This document shows positions 61,301-64,000 of a DNA stretch of 64,000 bases, piece after piece. Source of the stretch: Trichostrongylus colubriformis (lineage: Eukaryota; Nematoda; Chromadorea; Rhabditida; Trichostrongylidae). The notes under the pieces are model-generated. The model was not told where the DNA came from, made no database searches, and saw only the letters and a list, made by a program, of their open reading frames with translations. The position numbers were made by a program, and so were the translations under genes. How positions within the stretch are numbered: the stretch's first letter is position 1; each line of letters begins with the position of its first letter. Where the stretch lies: assembly GCA_963978905.1 (NCBI GenBank), contig OZ022258.1:44934591-44998590 (forward strand). The letters are read 5' to 3'.

Positions 61301-62135
61301 GCGGCGTCGCACTCGCGGCGCAGCCAGTGAATTCCGCTCTAGGCGCAATGGGCTGGAACCTCAGATCTTCAATGAATGATCTTCGAAGATTGCAGTTTGG
61401 AAGCTTCGGAAGTTCTCCTATGTTGTTGGTGTTGTTTCAACTGATAAAGCTGCAAACGATTCGAACCCTCCGCGCCGCTAACCGCGGGTGGCCGCGCGAA
61501 AATTCGATCAATCGACCCCCGCCCGAGCTACTCACACACGCGTGGACCTTGCCCCGCACTCCACAGCTATCGCCTTTGGTCCGTAGAAACGAGAGGCAGC
61601 CATGCGAGGCTGCATGAAGACTTCAAAGCGGGGGCCTCGAAGCGGGTTTCGTCACATCTCACATCCCTTGATCATCTTTGGGAAACTCGCATACACACAT
61701 AGCGCAAGTACGGTAGAGAGCGACATTTTATGCCTCTCTACCAGTTGCGGCTATTGGTACCAATGACCATGAAAAACAGAAATCCACTTTTTTCAAGAGA
61801 GGCGCCTTAGAAGATGCATACCGTGACGTTCTCCTTTGGGATCCAGAACTTCTCCTCCTCGTTGACCTCAATGATATCACCGGCAGCCATTACCGAGAGC
61901 CATTCCTTGACATATCTGAAATTGAGCAGACTTTTGTAATTGAAGAGATGAACCGTATCGATTCTAGAGATAACCCTGAAGGTATTTTTTACCTTTCTTT
62001 GCATCCACTTTCGTCGGCCACCTGTTTTGGTGTTGCTGGGCTTCCTTCGTTGCCAACTTTAGCCAACGCCTCGAAAAGGTGCAATTCATGACCCAATGCA
62101 ATATTGGCTGATATTGTTCCATGGATGCCGATTTC
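55398..62135 (-). CDS. SAM-dependent methyltransferase (Rv2258c-like), copy B
   Basis: Minus-strand exons, all phase-consistent: 62135-61993, 61915-61822, 57860-57758, 57497-57382, 57324-57252, 56850-56775, 56610-56475, 56247-56191, 56135-56024, 55534-55398; about 348 codons, with a short first exon still to find. The N-terminal part (IALGHELHLFEALAKVG, CKERYVKEWLSVMAAGDII) matches the winged-helix-like region of this family. FLDVGCGSGFHAAL is motif I, GIDVT supplies the acidic SAM-ribose ligand, then DACHDQMRPD and HRVLKPGGVFGM. It ends ILYVCKKD. It resembles the nematode group typified by C. elegans R08E5.3, whose substrate I do not know. Exons 2 and 3 are separated by about 3.96 kb that includes a Tc3-like transposon and a MITE. 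Confidence 0.9.
58799..58953 (+). CDS. Possible terminal exon, unknown protein
   Basis: After a CCTTTTCGGGCAG acceptor the plus strand is open for 51 codons to a stop, reading HCGPFTGKYSDRLELKSWIG then TKSHDFIIELTVKFSNK. The alternating pattern suggests beta-strands. It lies inside the large methyltransferase intron on the opposite strand. No partner exon found; could be chance or retroelement debris. Confidence 0.25.
59275..60838 (+). mobile_element. Tc3-like transposon relic
   Basis: The ends CAGTGCGTTTCATAA (left) and the complement of the right end are inverted repeats of about 28 bp flanked by TA (59273-59274, 60839-60840). A second copy of the core CGTTTCATAATTATAAGG lies 173-174 bp inside each end (59453 and about 60659). 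This paired arrangement matches Tc3, whose long TIRs have a terminal and an internal transposase-binding site. Plus-strand remains at 60470-60560 (EEWNNICGEVLRNLVS) fit the C-terminal Tc1-family segment. Frames are broken. It sits in the methyltransferase intron. Confidence 0.82.
61275..61518. mobile_element. GC-rich MITE in methyltransferase intron
   Basis: CGATTGGTCGAATTTTCGC at 61279 is inverted as GCGAAAATTCGATCAATCG ending at 61514. The inside is GC-rich. No coding potential. Target duplication not determined. Confidence 0.6.
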
Positions 62136-62402
62136 CTGGAAGAGATATCTTCACATGAAGAGTAAGAAGATTATTACACATGCAATATGATGATAAAAAT
62201 TACAGAGATTACTGATAAGTATGAAAAATATGCAAAATATAATGCTATATTGCTATGAGATTTATTCACTACTATGAGCTTTTTTGTTGCACTTTACAAA
62301 AAAATGCTGAAATATTGATTGTCTTTTTTCTTGATTCGAGTACAGTCTAGCCCGTTATGAAACCATTACATTGATTAAATTTTGATTAAGAATGTGTTAC
62401 AA

Positions 62403-62808
62403 GAGCTCTGGGGGTGGCACAATGTGCCGTGCCAACCGTTTCGGGCCTGGAACCGCTGCCAAGTCATGCCCAACTATGTTCAGCTGTTTGTCCAGAGATG
62501 TGAAAGCGTAAGGGAACATCTGGCAAGTGCCTGTTGCTCCTCGGGTCTTTTGCAACTTCTTCCTTTTTCATCCTTTGAAAGCCTTCAATTGACAGGAAAT
62601 TCAAAGACTAATTGAAGAGTCCTATGAGCTTTTAACAAAGCTTGAGACTCGCGCTTTGGAAAAATATCGAGTACAAGGAGAGGCGACCTTGGAGAGCAAA
62701 AGATGCCTATTTCAGTTCTCCAAAGACTGCGCGAAATCTAATTATATGTTAACGTCGGCGAGACGATCTCGTGTGTTTCATGGCATTCGAAACCGGTTAC
62801 GTGATTAA
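62403..62808 (+). CDS. Unknown gene fragment, two exons
   Basis: Exon about 62403-62507 (reading CQPFRAWNRCQVMPNYVQLF then VQRCES) ends at AAAGC/GTAAGG. A TTGACAG acceptor then opens 62596-62808, 70 codons to a stop, reading EIQRLIEESYELLTKLETRA, then RCLFQFSKDC. Frames join in phase across an 88-bp intron. The first part has closely spaced Cys and the second part looks helical. It could belong to a small secreted Cys-rich nematode family, but I do not recognise it. It is divergent from the methyltransferase 5' end, about 270 bp away. Confidence 0.45.
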
Positions 62809-64000
62809 CAACCAATTGCACGAAATAAATACCTCATGTCGACAGAGCGCTGAACCATGCAGAACATGGAATAACCATTGAATGTTTCACATTAGGGTCT
62901 GGTCGCCTCCCACAATAACAGCTATCAACAAATTGAAAAGGAGCTCCGTAGCATGTATTTTGCCTGCTCTACGTTATACCTGTTACCCACACCATTCTAC
63001 TATTATTCACTACCACCGATGCAAAACTCTCTGAATGTAGAAACCTAGAAAAGCCGAAGCGTTCGACCTTGAGTGACTAGTTTTTTTCATGAGCAATGGT
63101 ACGGAGATGTATTTAGAGCTGAATATCAAAACATCATTCAATCAGAGTATCAACAGATCAAAAGTCAAGTGCTTACTAGTACGAAAAGGAATAAAAGCGG
63201 ATTGTGACGGTCAAAAACCCGAGAAATTAGGCCCAATTCCCACCAATGACTCCGAAATGAGGCGGGCTTTATCAGCGAAAAGGGCGCACCATGTTGAAGC
63301 AACTGGCAGTTTTTGAAAAAACGGCTGTTATAAGCCCGGAGGCGTTCCTTTTCATCAGAAATTTCGCCATATAGTTTCCTTTGATGGGTAGCTTCCGTTG
63401 GGATGACTCACTTGACTCTTTACTTGCATTATCCCTACCACTGTCTTTAAATTCACTAACACTGAGAAAAAGGAGACGGCAAAGTACTGACTGGAAGGGT
63501 TATTTTTACGTTGAACTGTTGAGGACATCTTAATTTTCATTCTGCCGCCTTTTTTTATCATTTTTTCACTTTTTTCTCCTCACGGTAACGCGAAAGTTTC
63601 ATTCCATCGGCCTAATATTAATCTATTCTATTAGTATTAATTATTAATAATAATATTATTATTAATCTATAATTAGCTACACTCATTGAAAGCGATATAA
63701 ATCCAGCTTTATGTCTTATCTTCATCAATATTAGGATGTACCGACAAATCTATACTTTTATCTTTCTATACTTCAGCATAAATATGTATTTGCTTCTCCT
63801 TGCCTTAAACTTTCAATCTTTCATACTACAATGACATATTGAAAAAAATATGGTAGAAGGATTAAGTGATAAAAGATGGTGTAAAAATAAGGATTGGATT
63901 CATGGTGACGATATCGTAGCAACAGTCCATACGTACTGTTGTTACTACTAGTATGGTGGAGGAAAATGGCTCACTCAAAGTCGGACTGTTTTGCGTTCCC
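62809..64000. other. No supported gene; AT-rich
   Basis: Contains a very AT-rich, self-complementary tract at about 63625-63680 (repeats of TTATTAATAATAA). No exon recognised. Confidence 0.45.

Noticed and set aside
61440..61520. GGTTCGAATC on the minus strand, like a tRNA B box
   Set aside because: No A box or cloverleaf; it lies inside an inverted-repeat MITE.

Overview
This is eukaryotic DNA, most likely from a strongylid (hookworm-like) nematode. The evidence is compact genes with short GT-AG introns and TTTCAG-type acceptors, a nematode-style UDP-glucuronosyltransferase (UGT), a Rv2258c-like SAM methyltransferase of a kind expanded in nematodes, a probable SCP/TAPS (CAP) secreted protein, and many decayed Tc1/mariner, Bel/Pao, LINE and MITE elements. 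I could not determine the species. No rRNA, tRNA, CRISPR or bacterial feature was seen.

The dominant structure is a direct segmental duplication. Copy A runs from the left window edge to about 24049 and copy B from about 34691 to 57831, separated by about 10.6 kb of unrelated sequence. Each copy carries a UGT on the plus strand followed by a methyltransferase on the minus strand. In copy B I could splice both genes in frame: UGT exons between 40435 and 50035, methyltransferase exons from 62135 down to 55398. In copy A both genes are damaged. The UGT has one extra A in an A-run of exon 2 and a lost signature proline. The methyltransferase is cut off at the duplication junction inside exon 3, carries an Asp-to-His change at the expected SAM-ribose site, and is frameshifted in its last exon.

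The two copies also form a record of transposition, because several elements are present in one copy and absent at the matching site in the other. Copy A only: a TTAA-flanked piggyBac-type element (1085-2050), two mariner relics (2303-3144, 6272-7169), a LINE tail (about 12827-13100), two MITEs with about 9-bp target duplications (14951-15292, 20676-20916) and two further inverted-repeat elements (20286-20640, 22336-22513). Copy B only: a Tc1/mariner relic (41216-42139), an unclassified insertion (about 43110-43677) and an LTR-like element with a 5-bp target duplication (54572-55137).

The spacer from 24050 to 34690 holds a broken Bel/Pao gag abutting the duplication edge, a LINE 3' end, a CAP-like secreted protein gene on the minus strand (26900-28010), a decayed partial copy of it (31406-31830) and tandem repeats. 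To the right of copy B (57832-64000) lie the N-terminal methyltransferase exons, a Tc3-like transposon with paired internal binding-site repeats inside the large methyltransferase intron, a GC-rich MITE, and an unrecognised plus-strand gene fragment (about 62403-62808).
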